A stretch of 64,000 nt of DNA from Vespa crabro (GCF_910589235.1 NC_060976.1:3605253-3669252), one strand, 5' to 3'; shown: positions 1-12,572, counted from the first letter of the stretch. Notes: generated by a model not told the origin, from the letters alone. A program made the numbers and translations.

Positions 1-1429
1 GGTATATGTTGTCCCGTATGGGATATCTATGGGTCTATGTTGTAAGAGAGAGAGAGAGGGGGGAGTGGGTTTCAAGGTGGATATCCGGGGTGGTCGTGTT
101 GCCTGGGATTACGGAAATACAGGAAGGGGTCGGGTGGACCTGCCACGTAACGCCAGTGTGGCCCTGGCTCTGATGCTGAGTTACGTTCTATCCTATATCC
201 CTTGGACCTATTACACACGCGGGACACCCTCATAAATACAACGCAAAATCGTTCTAGATCCTCTGTCGGCCACGGTGATATGCATCCGTCAAACTTGCAA
301 CCAACCGTCCGCCATTGTCCTCTTTTTCTTTCGCACATTGGAATAGCAAACTAATAGGAGTATTCACGATGTAATTTCGTAACTCAATTTCATTTTGATG
401 ATTTTCATGTGAACGAACTTGTTAGAGATAACTTTATCGATGATAATCAATAGCTATACTCGTTGTATCAATGGATTGGGATAGCTAATCGATGTGTTCA
501 TGTTTGTTCCCGAGATTAGAGTACACCCATTTTAATGATACGATTATACGAGTCGCATTGTTTCACATAGATAGATTATAACGCGGAGAATTGGATTAAA
601 ATAGTAATTGGACTATTTGTTATCAATGTAAAATAATGATTTCTTTCTCTCTTTTTTCTTTTTTTTTTTTTTTTGTTTGTCTTCTTTTCTTCTTTCTATT
701 ATCAATCGATAAATTGTCATTTTCGAATATCAATCCGAGGAATGGCCATTGCAATCGTAGCGACGCAATAGATTCTATTCTCCAGAATATTCGAATTCAG
801 CAATTAACTATGTAACACGGCATCTTGGCTAGAACGCCGAAAATTTTAGTCGAGATGGACGCGTATGCGAATTATAATCGGATCGGCTATGCGACAAGGC
901 AGATATAACATAGCGTTCGTTATTCGGCTCAACGTTTAATGCGCGCTTAACATCAGAGTTACTCGATCATTGCTTGCAACATAGAACGAAGATAATCCCC
1001 ATTGGTATGATTATTATGAATAGAGGAACAAAGTCGTTGGTATTCATATTCCGTTACTAAATATTCCGTTAATAAATACCATAAATGCAAAGTGAAAGGA
1101 TGAAAAGAATGAAATGAAAAATTTATTAAACTGAAATGACCTTTTCCCTTAATGCCATCGAAACTTTATGAGAGAAAGATGAATCAACGATAATCAAGTA
1201 TTAATGGCGCAGCGGCAGAAAGGAAAAGTCATACGGTTTTAATTTAATTATCGTTTGAACAATGGTACGCATCGATATGTTGAATTAAAGTATGATATGA
1301 AAACGACGAGAGAAAGAGCGATTTATTTTCTTTCGATAATTCCTATTTGCTTATAATACGATCGATCTATACGGTCGAGTTAGAATTTATAATTGAATAC
1401 TTTCTATCTATTATTTTTTTATCACCCTA

Positions 1430-1475
<46 letters not shown>

Positions 1476-2058
1476 TCATATATACCTCGGAAGAGAATAA
1501 AGAAATAAAGTGAACGAACAAAAGATGAACAAACCGAAGCGGCTTCGATCGATAGAACGCATAATTAAATGTTCGCGCATTAGTTATATCATTAAACGTT
1601 CGAATATCTATTGGAAGAAACGATAAAAATGTTTCTCGTGTTCGATAACGAGCTTTAATAAATAATTCGATTAATGATCTTGCTGTCGACAACGCTTTTA
1701 CGTATTAATTATACTTTCAACTAATCTAATGACTAATGAATAATATTCCTATACAATTTAGTTAGTACATTTCATGTTTAATTTTCAAAGTTTACCTAGT
1801 TATATGATTTCGTTCGATTTGTTTACACTTTTACTTTCTTTTATTAATTAATAACGTATTTCAAAGGATCATGTTGAAGAGTCGAGAGATGTTCAAAATT
1901 TAATGTCAACATTGAATTATTAATCACAAATAGAATAAGCAAATATTAAAAGCATCAAATATAAGTAATGCCATCTGAGGATTGACGTTATTAATGAGAT
2001 TGTATATCTAAATATATACATCTAAATATATATGTATATATTATGGTTAAAATTATAA

Positions 2059-2060
<2 letters not shown>
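1..2060. other. non-coding spacer, no gene recognised
   Basis: The first 340 bases are GC-richer than the rest and open in a frame on each strand, but neither translation has a domain, signal peptide or motif I recognise, and the stretch may be cut by the window edge. From about 340 onward the sequence is AT-rich with frequent stops in all frames, one poly(T) near 655-675 and one (CT)n array. I see no RNA gene or convincing splice-site pair. Confidence 0.55.
1434..1468. repeat. (CT)n microsatellite
   Basis: About 35 bases of uninterrupted CT dinucleotide, followed by TTTCTCTTTC. On the minus strand it reads as an artificial Arg-Glu run. Confidence 0.95.

Positions 2061-2066
<6 letters not shown>

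Positions 2067-2089
<23 letters not shown>
2067..2089. repeat. (AT)n microsatellite
   Basis: About 23 bases of AT dinucleotide inside a longer AT-only stretch that begins near 2000. Confidence 0.9.
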
Positions 2090-3150
2090 ATTTTTGGATT
2101 TTTATAGTTCCTCCAAAATCAAATAATTTATAGCACGTTAATATAATTTAATTTTATTACAAGTGATCAGTAATTCAATTAATTTGCATTTCAAAGGAAA
2201 GGACGATTTGATGAGAACGTATGTATTCACGTAATAAATACACCATCAAAGTTAATCGCGAATATTTGAATAAAGTTAAATAACCACGAAAGAGTACAAA
2301 ATTTCATTTAATATTTAATGTAAAATTGGCTAACAATAGTGATAAAAGAGAATTTTATAATAAAAGTAATATTTGTAAAGTTTTCCTGTCAAAGTCAAGC
2401 GGTGTTTTTTAAAAATTGATTAATTAGTTATTATTAATTAATTAATTAGTTATGTGTAAACAAATTTATAAGCTGTCAGAGAAGAAGTTATCTTATTGCC
2501 TTGGAATACTCTTGAATACGTGGGGTTTGGGTTTACCATAAAAGATGATACGGATTATTCTTCATATGAAATCTCTTAAAAGATAGATCCATCCAATATT
2601 GGTATTTATTTATATAAAGCCATCGTGAGATCTTCGATCTGTTTAATATCATATCCTTTATGTTTTAAATGGATTAACAAAAATATATAATTTATTCATT
2701 TATTGATAAACGATCGAATCAAGTAATACCTTTCTCTATCTCTCTTTTCTCATTCTTTCTTACCGAAAGAGATGAAAATATTTAAAAGGTTTTTCCCCGA
2801 TAAGAAGGAAGAAACGAGGATAAAAGAAGAGAGTTGGAGAAAGAAAGGGAGGGAAAAAAAACACCGATAGCTATCAGGCGATGGAGTTAAATGAGAAAGA
2901 AGTTCGATCGATCGATATCCATACAATCTTAATCAACGTTTTACTTCTCGCAAGGTTCTCGAAAATTGATCAATCCAGACGGCTCGCGAAAAGCATTGCC
3001 CTAGCATACATATACCCTTCGAACTCGTTAAAGCATCCCACACCCGAGCTTCGGTCAGAGCTTTCTACTTGCTCGATTCACCATACGCTTCCACTTTTAC
3101 AGTGGCACGTGCTTTAACAGACGTATACGGACACATATAAATAGGTATTC
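2090..3150. other. non-coding spacer
   Basis: AT-rich DNA with a TTAATTAATTAATTAG stretch near 2436-2452. An open frame at 2881-3117 (78 codons) has mixed composition, but no domain or signal sequence is visible and it is short enough to be chance. Confidence 0.5.
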
Positions 3151-3151
3151 G

Positions 3152-3152
<1 letters not shown>

Positions 3153-3206
<54 letters not shown>
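3153..3206. repeat. (AT)n microsatellite, 54 bp
   Basis: Uninterrupted TA dinucleotide of 54 bases, self-complementary and able to extrude as a hairpin or cruciform. Confidence 0.97.
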
Positions 3207-3208
<2 letters not shown>

Positions 3209-3637
3209 GTATATATAGAAGCATGCAAACGAACTCTCTTCCGCATACGTTGAAAGATATTTAGTGTTCAGACAGTGAAATGGTCAAGTAGTATAGCACT
3301 TGCAGATACGCATTGCGGAACCTAGTGTGAGCCTTTAAACCGTCTGCGAAGTTGGCTTTCGCCCTCTCGTATCAACCCCTTTTAGCTTTTCTCTTCTTTA
3401 TCTACGTATCTCAGTCTTTTTCTTTCTTCCTTTATGTCTTTCGTTGTCTCTTTTTTCTCATTTCTTTCTTCTTGTTTCTCTCTCTCTCTCTCTCTCTCCC
3501 TCTTTATCTGTCTCTCTCTCTATTCCCGTGCTCTTCACGCACATCCCTAAATGTGATTGTAGCCGGCATTAAAGAATTGCTTGAAACAATGAACAAGGAG
3601 ATCGTGTTCTTGAGAGATAAAAAGAATAATTTTAATA

Positions 3638-3641
<4 letters not shown>

Positions 3642-3672
<31 letters not shown>
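3642..3672. repeat. (CT)n microsatellite
   Basis: About 31 bases of CT dinucleotide. A shorter impure CT stretch lies upstream at 3478-3522. Both create false Ser-Leu reading frames. Confidence 0.95.
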
Positions 3673-3674
<2 letters not shown>

Positions 3675-4351
3675 TTTTTTTTTCAATTGATACTGAATTT
3701 ACTGAATCGGGATCTTGGTATATTGGAATTTTTATGAAACTTTTTTACTTTCTCCACTATTTTTTTTATTTCTATCACGATTGTGTTTTCATTCTTCCTA
3801 CAAGCTAGCAGCGTACGTTCACTTCTATTTTTATACATGCAAAACGATATCTATATGTGTGATTTAATAAAAAAGAAAAAAAAAGAAAGAAAAAAATTGC
3901 AATTTCTCTTTCGGATGATATTATTAAAAAAAATAACAAAAGTAAAAAAGAAAAAAAAATAAAAAGAAAGATGAATAAATAAATAAAAAATAATCTCGTA
4001 ACTTTAAATCACGTTTGCGTATCGAATCGATATACGGATTATATAGAAACAATTTAATTAATATTCCCAAATAAAACATTTATTTCTAAATTTTTTGATT
4101 GAATTCGATTAAAATATTATAGCCATTGAATAATTCGATCAATCCATAAAAAAAAAAAAAAAAAAAAAAGAAAAAAACCTCTTGCTTCGTCGAAAAATCG
4201 GAAATATATTTCTTCGCAAAGAGAAATAGTGATACGAGGGAGGAAATAGAGATGTGTATATATATATTGAAGGAAAGAGAAAGAGATAAAGAGGGGAAAA
4301 CTTTAGAGAGTATAAACCCTTTCGTAGACACTCGTTGAAAACGTATTTCAG

Positions 4352-4480
4352 TCGAATTCAATCGAGAAAGCGTGACCGTTGAATTTTCGCACTATGTTGT
4401 TATATCTGTACTATGTGGTTTGCTACACGAACGTAAAGCTGGCTTTTTCCACTTTCGAACTCGGCGGCCATCCGGCACTT
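4352..4480 (+). other. candidate 5' coding exon, unconfirmed
   Basis: A possible acceptor (CGTATTTCAG ending at 4351) is followed by an ATG at 4394, 29 open codons, and a textbook donor GTAAGT at 4481-4486. The peptide starts MLLYLYYVVCYTNVKLA, a weakly hydrophobic stretch that could be a signal peptide, then FSTFELGGHPAL. If real, this would be the first coding exon of a secreted or membrane protein with a long following intron. Against it, the ATG context is poor, the hydrophobic core is short and broken by Thr-Asn, and a second frame across the same interval is also open. I do not recognise the peptide. Confidence 0.13.
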
Positions 4481-4818
4481 GTAAGTTATCCTCCTAGCAA
4501 ACGTGTGTACGAGTTACGTATCATCCTGTTGCCCTATGAGTACTACCAAATTTTACGGCGTTGTGAGAAATATAGTTAAAATAAATGAATAGCATGAAAC
4601 GCGATATACTAAACAACTACGACCGAAGTCGTAAATGCGCATGCATGTGTGTGTGTGTGTATGTGTGTGTATGTGCGATCTTTGTATGTGTGATTAAGCG
4701 TATAAGTATCACGTATACCATGCACAGAGAAACTCTAATGCACTCTCACTACTGTGGTGTAAGCCACATATCGACTATACGCGATAATTAAAGCGCCTGT
4801 TCCATGCATTTGTATTTG

Positions 4819-4819
<1 letters not shown>

Positions 4820-4881
<62 letters not shown>
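4820..4881. repeat. (AT)n microsatellite, about 60 bp
   Basis: TA dinucleotide from 4821 to about 4871, then one phase slip (TT) and a few more repeats. Confidence 0.96.
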
Positions 4882-5548
4882 CAATATATGATAATTCGTT
4901 ATTCACTTTCCGACGATACGATGAGTCGTATGATACAGAATCGATGATATCATTTTGATACAGAAGATTTAATCATATATATCTCTCATTTAATTGGACA
5001 TATTATATTAGACAAAACGATTGGAAAGGGAAAAGGTTAAGAGAAATAAAATAAATTCTTAAGGCGCAATATACATACTCTCTTGTTGTATCGCTATTCG
5101 CGAGTTTGGAACAAGGAAAATTCCACAAATCTGCAACTGGTTCGCGAAGTAGCGTAGTGAGTGGAGTAGCGCATTGTCGAAAGTAAACTCGTTACGGAGG
5201 AGAGGGAGTGGTTAAGTAGTCGGACGGATTCAGGGTTGAGTTAGAGGGTTGAGAGAGTGAGTGAGGGGAGGGTGAGAGAGAGAGAGAGAGAGAGAAGCGT
5301 GCCTCTGAAGTTGGCTCGTGCTTCATACGTTCTTGTTTCGTTCATCGCGTTTCGTACGCTTTGTTGCCTCCTTGAGTGTTCAACCCTTCTCTCTGATTTC
5401 TCATCTAACAATAAAAAAGTTCGACCCTTTGAAAAACATATCGATTTCTCGTTGAACAAAACTTAATTAAGGAAGATACGATTATTATAAATATAAGATA
5501 CGTCAACGATGTTTTTTAGATTTCATTCTATATCTTCAATATATACCC

Positions 5549-5585
<37 letters not shown>
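5549..5585. repeat. (TTA)n trinucleotide microsatellite
   Basis: About 12 uninterrupted TTA/ATT units. Confidence 0.96.
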
Positions 5586-6346
5586 TGTACGAGTTTAATT
5601 CTTTTCTGTTAATTTCCTTTCTTTCGAAATTTTCTTTTCCAGATATAGGGACAAACATATTTTATCAATCTTCTTACATTAAAACTACAATGAATTATTA
5701 AATTTAGAAATTTACAAGGAGTCGTATTTAATTCATGAAAATGTATAGAAAACTCGTTATATTATTATAATACTTTTTCTTCAAATATCATTTGAAAGTA
5801 CTGGCCAAACATTAAGAAGCAAATCCATTCTCACGAACCACGTTTTTGAATTCGGTAACTAAATGTAATTACGAATGAACAAAAGCATTTATTTGAATGG
5901 AGGATCGTATTTTTTTTATCTCACAGCTTAAATCCATCGCAGTTTAAACCCATAGAAACTGAGTTACTATTTCTGTTTCCATTAGAAATGAAAATTTTTA
6001 TTATCTACCAAAAACTCCCTCCGTCAATTTTCTTCACCATCAATGATAAATCAATAGAAAGCGTACGAATAGATAAATTGAATAAATATCACTAATAATG
6101 ACTTATTGTTTTACTAAAAGAAAAGAAATTTCAATACGTGCGCGTGATAGATATAATAAAACAAAAAAAAAAAAAAAGAAAAGAAAAATGCCAATTAAAA
6201 TTAATAGACGATAGAAACAGAAGAGACAATCATGAACATAAATGATTTCTAGGATAAATTTTTACGTAATATTTGTAAACAAAGGAAAAGAAAAATAATT
6301 ACAGGTTTCGTAAGATTTGAAGAAAAAGAGGAACGGAATTAGAGAG

Positions 6347-6350
<4 letters not shown>

Positions 6351-6378
<28 letters not shown>

Positions 6379-6379
6379 T
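6351..6379. repeat. (GA)n microsatellite
   Basis: About 29 bases of GA dinucleotide. It lies next to a GC-richer patch (6390-6500) that is open on both strands. Confidence 0.93.
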
Positions 6380-6959
6380 AGGGGGAGAAGGATAGATACG
6401 GTTGCCACCAGAGCTACCATCCCTAGTCCACCAATAAATCCTCTTGCCGTATTTGGCGCCGGTTCTCTACGTAATGCGGGTTTAACGACGTTAAGCTGAA
6501 TAAGTCTATGACTTCGTTACGCCATACGAACGCACGCTTCTAGTTACTCTCATTTCTCTTTCTCTTTCTTTATCTCTTTCGATCCGATTCGTCGTCTTTG
6601 TTAACGTTACACACAGTAACCTTTTATTTTCAACCGCTGATGATCGTACGAACTGTAACTTGATAGAAATCGACATAGGTTCGTTATATGAGCGAACAAA
6701 TAATAGCTATATCGAATAGAAAGGATCGATCATTCGAGTATATTCACTGTTTGCGATTTGTCAAACGAACGAAAATGGATGGGGAGGTAAACGGGATCGA
6801 GGAAAATTGGTCGACCGGTTGAAAAGTAGCGATGTAACGAGCAGCTTTACTCGTCGATCGAATTTTTCTTCGAATCAACTCGACAACAGAGAATTGAAAG
6901 GCATCTCTTCTACTTTCTCTCTCTCTCTTTCCCTCTTTTTTGTCTCCTTCTGTTTCTCT

Positions 6960-6963
<4 letters not shown>

Positions 6964-6997
<34 letters not shown>
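6964..6997. repeat. (CT)n microsatellite
   Basis: About 34 bases of CT, flanked by further pyrimidine-rich sequence from 6920 to 7025. Confidence 0.94.
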
Positions 6998-7002
<5 letters not shown>

Positions 7003-7402
7003 CGGTCTCTCTCTCTTTTTTCCATATTCCTCTCGCACTATCTGTTAATCTATCCTTTCTATCGAATTGATTTATCGACGTAACTTTTATCGTAATAACA
7101 CTTTAGTCACGATAAAGAAAAATATCTTGTCTAAAATCGTCCTTATATTTCTTTTTATGGTACTTCAAACTTATCGCCCTCTTTCTCGCACAATATGGTG
7201 AACCGAGAAAACGTATAAATACGCTATTCTCCTTAGATCGAGAAGAAAGAGATCGATAATCGATAAGACGGAGTCACTTGTCTTGTAGCTTTCTCGACGA
7301 TATATCCATCTCGCTGTCTAGAGGATGATGGGTATACGGTAAAGGAAGATTGTATAGCTAAAAAAAAATCGAGAAAAAGAGAAGGAAAGAGAGAGAGAGA
7401 GA

Positions 7403-7423
7403 GGGGGGGGAAGGGGGAGGGGG
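7403..7423 (+). other. G-quadruplex motif
   Basis: A run of eight G, then AA, five G, A and five G. The run of eight can supply two tracts, so the strand has four G-tracts of three or more with very short loops. It follows directly after a GA array. Confidence 0.6.
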
Positions 7424-9300
7424 AGAGAAATATAGAAAGCAAGACAGATGATTGAAGGCATGAAAACGAAAGAGAAAATAAAAATAAGACAGAGAAAAAG
7501 TAAGTGAACGTGATGTAAAAGAAAGAAAAAGAAAAAGAAAAAGAAAAAACGAAAGAAAAAAAAAGAAAGAGAAAGAGAGAAGCACAGGTGAATTCGCATA
7601 ACATGTGCTGTGCACGCATGAAGGGTAGGGTATAAAAAGATAGAAGCGATTTTTAAAAGCCTCTTGCTTTGTGGATGCGCATGGTGTATTGGTGCTAAAG
7701 TTGGAGGAAACGAGAAAGAAGAGAAAAAAAGAAGAGAGAGAGAGAGAGAGGGAGATTGCGCGAGCGAGCGAAAGGGAGCTTAATTAACATGGAGATCGTG
7801 TTGCACAGTCGAATTGGAAATTGCTGGAGATAGTCGTGGATAAGGTTAATCCACCTTGGAACCTATAGGGAGGGGAGAAGGGGAAAGACGGCCATGGTGC
7901 TGCTTTATCGAAGTAATTTCACCGTTACCAGCAACTCGACTTATGTTTATAACGTTCTTTGTACATATTGAACGATCCGACAGTTAAATCGTGAGTAATC
8001 GTGCTCTCGAGAGGTAAACGTTTTTTAAATTGCTCTCTGGCATGTTCAAACAAGGAAGTAAGTAAGCAAGCAAGCAAACAAGGAAAAAGAAAAAAAAAAG
8101 AAATGAAGGAAAAGAAATAAACGTATTAATTATCTCTTTTTATCTATGTAGTTATCATTATTCGAAGTCACATCAAATGTTATATTATATGTCTGGATTT
8201 CATTTAAAGCATAACACATTCCGTGGTTTTTCTAAAGAATAAATATTGCTTGTGGAACAATAAGAAAGAGTATTAATGAAGTAGCTTTCTATTTAATCTC
8301 TTCTTTCTTTTATTCCTTATTTCCTGTAACGATAAATGTATTAATTTTTACGTTTCACGACTTAACTAATCCTTCGGGATTTATTCCAATAGAAATAAAC
8401 TGTCGTTAAACAATCCTGAATTTATTATACAAACGAATAAATATACAATGTTGAGACTCTTTAATGGAAAACTATGTAATTACGTAGCGTAGATGTTTAA
8501 GTATCTAAAAAGGTATTAGCGAAACCTCGACGTGAAGACATAAGTATAAGCATAAGCATAAGCAGATTTAATTAGTGTTCGTTCGACCGGTGGAAATGAA
8601 TTTTCGAAAATGTCAACGACGCGACATTGGTCGTTTCTTAATAACCTCTTGATTTATTTTTGGGTATACTCGACGTAAGATCGACTCTCGATTGACGAAA
8701 ACCGCGGGCTTGTTTAAATCAAAGTCATCGACATCGATAACTCCTGACTTGCCTATCTATCAATCCACCTACGTAGATTCTTCAAAGAATGATAAAAGAA
8801 AAAAAAATAAATAAAAAAAGAGAGAGAGAAAACTCCTTCGATGTCTAGACTCTTGTATTCGAACGAAAGTTTCCTTAACCGGCACGAAGTGATGGATCAC
8901 GACGCTTCAAAGTATCATAATGCGTAAGCCGAGGGTCTGTAAAAAGCTTTTCGTTTGAAGAAAAGCCATATACAGAGGGAACTTTTTTGACGAACGAAAG
9001 GTACTACCTTCTGAATGGAATACGAATGAATTTTTTTTTTTTTTTCCTTTTTACATGTCAATCATGGACACGATTAATGTCATTTATTAATTTTCATCTT
9101 TAATTGTTCGATACCAACAGGCTAATTTTTTACATTGGAATTTGTCAAAATGAAAATATAGAAGAATACGAAGAAATTAGTTTCTTCCTTCGACGATATA
9201 GAAATATTTAATTCCGAATAAACGTCTCTCTGCTCAGATCGACGATGTTTCGAGATTTCTTACTTCCATTGCTCTCAGTAAATTGCTTCTTATTCAGAAA

Positions 9301-9322
9301 GAGAGAGAGAGAGAGAGAGAGA
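9301..9322. repeat. (GA)n microsatellite
   Basis: About 22 bases of GA. The open frame around it (9245-9592) contains this Arg-Glu run and a terminal poly(T) Phe run, so I do not treat it as a gene. Confidence 0.92.
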
Positions 9323-9879
9323 CGCTATGAAATAGTTCCTATGATTCTCTTGTATAGGCCTCTCGCAGCTCGTGAAATCCTATCAATGATATCATTTCAA
9401 AGGAATAAGGTCGACATTTCAAAATCGATATGCGAAGGACAATCGTGCGCTGTTTGGATGTTAGCGAGAGATAATTCGAAGATTGCTACGAAATCGATAC
9501 GACTAAAGCAAGGACATTGCTTTTTTGGGGCAATTTATTTCTTTCTTGATCCTATTCTTTTTTTTTTTTTTTATTCTTCAATGAAATCCTAACAACAAGA
9601 ACGATCATACGATTATATCTTTTTCAAACTTGTTCATTTGTTCACGTAGAATAGAACGAAACGTTCTCTAAACGTTTCACGTATGATCTAAGTTCCTAGG
9701 GTGGTTTAAAAAATTCCTATACTAGTATTTTTATATTCTATTACAAAGAAATTAATCTAATATGTCTCGAGAAAGGGTAAATAGATTTTTAAAATCACTT
9801 TGAAGCTTTTGCTCCGCTTTGTACAACGAGATAAAAAATTTGCAAAATTGGTTCTATTATAACGATGGTATTTGTATAT

Positions 9880-10225
9880 TTAAACGGATAGAGGATAATT
9901 TTCCCTTTAAAATGGTCTTTGTTTCATGTCTCTACGACTTTCCGTTGCGAAGATATCGCCATCCAAATATTTTCATTCATATTTCGCGTACGTAGTACTA
10001 CGTAGTAGTAATAGTAAAAAAATTGTACGCGACGTAAATTCCTGGAATTTATGTAGGTCACTAGGCCTATGCCCATATTTGGAATATTATATGTAGGTCA
10101 GTGTGTCAAAGTAAATCTTTTTCCTTTAAGTGGGTATATCTTCGGAACTAAGGATCGTAGAGACTTGAAACAAAAACCATTTTAAATGTAATTTTTTTGT
10201 TTATTTCATCATCCTAACGGTTAAT
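9880..10225. mobile_element. inverted-repeat element, MITE-like
   Basis: The stretch 9903-9961 matches the reverse complement of 10131-10189 at 47 of 59 positions by hand alignment. Similarity continues outward with indels to about 9880 and 10225, so the arms may be about 85 bases. The interior holds a 16-bp perfect palindrome (9989-10004, TACGTAGTACTACGTA), a near-perfect one (10035-10051, TAAATTCC/GGAATTTA around one T) and two exact ATGTAGGTCA copies (10051-10060, 10091-10100). No protein is encoded. Long diverged arms with no ORF suit a MITE or an inverted pair of repeat copies. I cannot name the family and do not see a clear target-site duplication. Confidence 0.5.
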
Positions 10226-10230
10226 AAATA

Positions 10231-10284
10231 ATAAACAATTGTTTATAAACAATTTTTATAAACAATTTTTATAAACAATTTTTT
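10231..10284 (+). repeat. short tandem repeat, 13-14 bp unit, four copies
   Basis: Four consecutive units of ATAAACAATTTTT (the first reads ATAAACAATTGTTT). They lie just outside the right arm of the inverted-repeat element. A further ATAAACAATTG occurs near 10532, so the motif recurs beyond the tandem block. Confidence 0.85.
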
Positions 10285-10369
10285 CTTCGAATGAAAAAAA
10301 TTTTTAATGAAGACTAAATCAAAGATTTATTTATTTCATCTTCGATGATATGAAAGACAATTTAAAAAT

Positions 10370-10660
10370 TTATATACAGGGTGCGTCACTATTTATTGTT
10401 AAATAAAATAACTTTTTAATCTTTGACTTTGGGATAAAATCTTTTATATAGATTTGATAACATGTTACGTCGCCTTGTTAAACAGTATATATAACATTTA
10501 AAATGTTATAAAATAACAAATAATAATTTTATAAACAATTGCATAAAAAAAATATTTTTTACATAACTATCTTGTATATTTCATCTTGTATATTTTATTA
10601 TGTTATAAATTAAACAATTGCAAATTGTTTAAATAATAATAATAAAAAAAGACGAACTTG
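10370..10660. repeat. AT-rich repeat remnant with ACAGGGTG terminus
   Basis: It begins with ATATACAGGGTGCG near 10373, resembling the conserved terminus (AGGGTG) seen at many insect transposable-element ends. The following 270 bases are AT-only-like, with inverted repeats TATAACATTT/AAATGTTATA near 10490 and AAACAATT/AATTGTTT near 10612. It may belong with the element at 9880-10225 or be a separate fragment. No coding capacity is visible. Confidence 0.35.
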
Positions 10661-11058
10661 CAAAAGTTTGCAATTAACGTATGTATTTACTTGGTATTTT
10701 AAAAATAATCCGAGAGTTTCTGACCCATCCTGTACCTCGTCACCGGGTATCGTCTCGTATTCGGTGCAAACATACCCTCTATAAACCTTAACGAACTATT
10801 GTAAGAAAATGTTGTGTTAGCGATCTTCGGGAAACACCGAAACGAAGTCCACAAAAAAATTAACACATGAGCCAGCGAGAGCACTACCCACTAGAGATAC
10901 ATCCGCGTTTTTGTTATCGCTCGAATGCTCAGCACGTAATACTGTTCTTGATAAATACACTTTATTTCTTTTTTATTTGAAAAGTCTCCGTGAAAAACTT
11001 CGAAGAGAAATTTGTTGTTGCATTGACGAGGAGAGGGATGTTGTATTCATCGGTTGGA

Positions 11059-11121
<63 letters not shown>

Positions 11122-11830
11122 CATGCCTGTATCATAATTATTAAATAATTAGTTAACGATAAATATTATCGTGTTTACGGGAAACATGTTAATTTATTAT
11201 ACCTATTTCATCCCCTCCTCCCTTTTTTTTTAGAGAGATCGATGCTTTCAGCTTTTATACATCATTTTATAATACCCCTGGTACGTAGATTACCTTTATT
11301 ATCGTAAATTTTGGTACAACCATGTTTGCCGATAACGAAAATGAGTTAATATTTTTCAGAATTTCGTCATAGAATATATAATCAGTTGGACGAATATCAT
11401 TTGCTTTGCCGCATACTCGAGTAACCGATGAAATGTGATTTCGAGTTAAGTAATCAAAAATGCAAATGGATAAGCTTATGTGCTCCAATCGAAATCAGCA
11501 ACTGATTCGACGTTGAAAACGTGTTCGTGGATAATGTAGACTCGCGATATGTTAATCGTCTATAAAAATGACATACGATATTTTTATTCTAGCGGTTTTT
11601 CGTAAAATTTTTTCTCTTTTTGAAAAATGTATTTTGAAGTATGAAAAAAAAAAAAAAGATAAAGCAATAATTCTTACCTTCAAAATTTCTATTTAACAAC
11701 GTATGTTAAAAGATGTATCAAACAATGAGTGTACTTGTTGGTATTGGAATTATTGTTTGCCATTAAACTATTATTATTTTTAAATTAATTCGATCGATCG
11801 ATTGTTTTTATCGTATTATCTTTCTTTAAT
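10661..11830. other. non-coding spacer
   Basis: Mixed AT-rich DNA with short open frames on both strands that lack recognisable motifs. Apart from one TTA array I see no RNA gene or mobile-element structure. Confidence 0.5.
11060..11121. repeat. (ATT)n trinucleotide microsatellite, about 62 bp
   Basis: About 20 uninterrupted ATT/TTA units, read as poly-Leu in one plus-strand frame. One of the longest trinucleotide arrays here. Confidence 0.97.
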
Positions 11831-11836
11831 GATTTA

Positions 11837-11910
<74 letters not shown>

Positions 11911-11924
11911 CTTTCTTCTTCTTC
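11837..11924. repeat. 88-bp pure pyrimidine run containing (CT)n
   Basis: An uninterrupted run of C and T. Its core, 11842-11906, is about 65 bases of perfect CT dinucleotide. Mirror-symmetric homopyrimidine DNA of this length is a classical H-DNA (triplex) former. Confidence 0.95.
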
Positions 11925-12572
11925 GTAATAAACTACTTTGCACATAGAAGATAATCTTTTTCTCTCTTGCCTTTATAAAATTAGATGATGGAATAATACA
12001 TTAGACCGATGTTTCTCGATTAGCGCTTTCGATTCGATTAGAGTACGAGCGAAGTGTGATGTGTAAATACATGTGTTTGTACTTACACGTATACCTTAAC
12101 TACACGTAACTACATTAGCACGTAGGAAGATAGGTACATATGTAACAACCTTGGCATGATCTTGCGTCTCGCGGTTTTCGGCTTTCCCATCGACTTGCCT
12201 CTGCGGAGAAATCCCATATAGTTACCGAGTTCCATTACATCCTAATTACCCCGTCGTAACACAATGGAACATTTTCGATTCTTCTTCGTTCCCCATTCAA
12301 GGCGACATAGTCATTGCCGTCCTTAGAAAAGGTAACGTGGATACTCTCTCTTTCTCTCTCTCCCTCTCTCTTTCTTTCTTTCTCTTTTTCTCTTTCTCTA
12401 GGACGAGTACCTCGAACTCATGAAGATGGATAGATAGATACATAGATAGACAGAAAGAGAAAAAAAGAGGAAAGAAAGTACGGACGAGGTTATTAAAAAC
12501 GTTCTGAAAGTCTCGTTCGGGTGCGAGCCGATAAGACAATAGGCTGACGGTGCCTGCCGATTGTTACTCCTC

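Larger units (their letters stand above)
4882..9240. other. non-coding spacer with many short simple repeats
   Basis: It contains GA arrays at 5272-5295, 6351-6379, 7382-7402 and 7733-7752, CT at 6964-6997, and A- or T-rich tracts. GC-richer patches at 5100-5460, 6390-6500 and 7770-7960 have no recognisable product. Direct hexamer repeats ATAAGC occur near 8541-8565. I see no RNA gene. Confidence 0.5.

Noticed and set aside
3240..3345. Possible core promoter (TTCAGACAGTG initiator-like word after an AT array)
   Set aside because: The AT tract is a microsatellite, not a positioned TATA box. There is no downstream promoter element or ORF to support it.
3411..3431. Thirteen-base match to the start of insect miR-14 (TCAGTCTTTTTCT)
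   Set aside because: The match ends inside the mature sequence, which is highly conserved in insects, and upstream DNA offers no complementary arm. It sits in pyrimidine-rich DNA where such matches are cheap.
11267..11488. 73-codon minus-strand frame of mixed composition
   Set aside because: No motif, signal peptide or splice context. Its length is within chance expectation at this GC.
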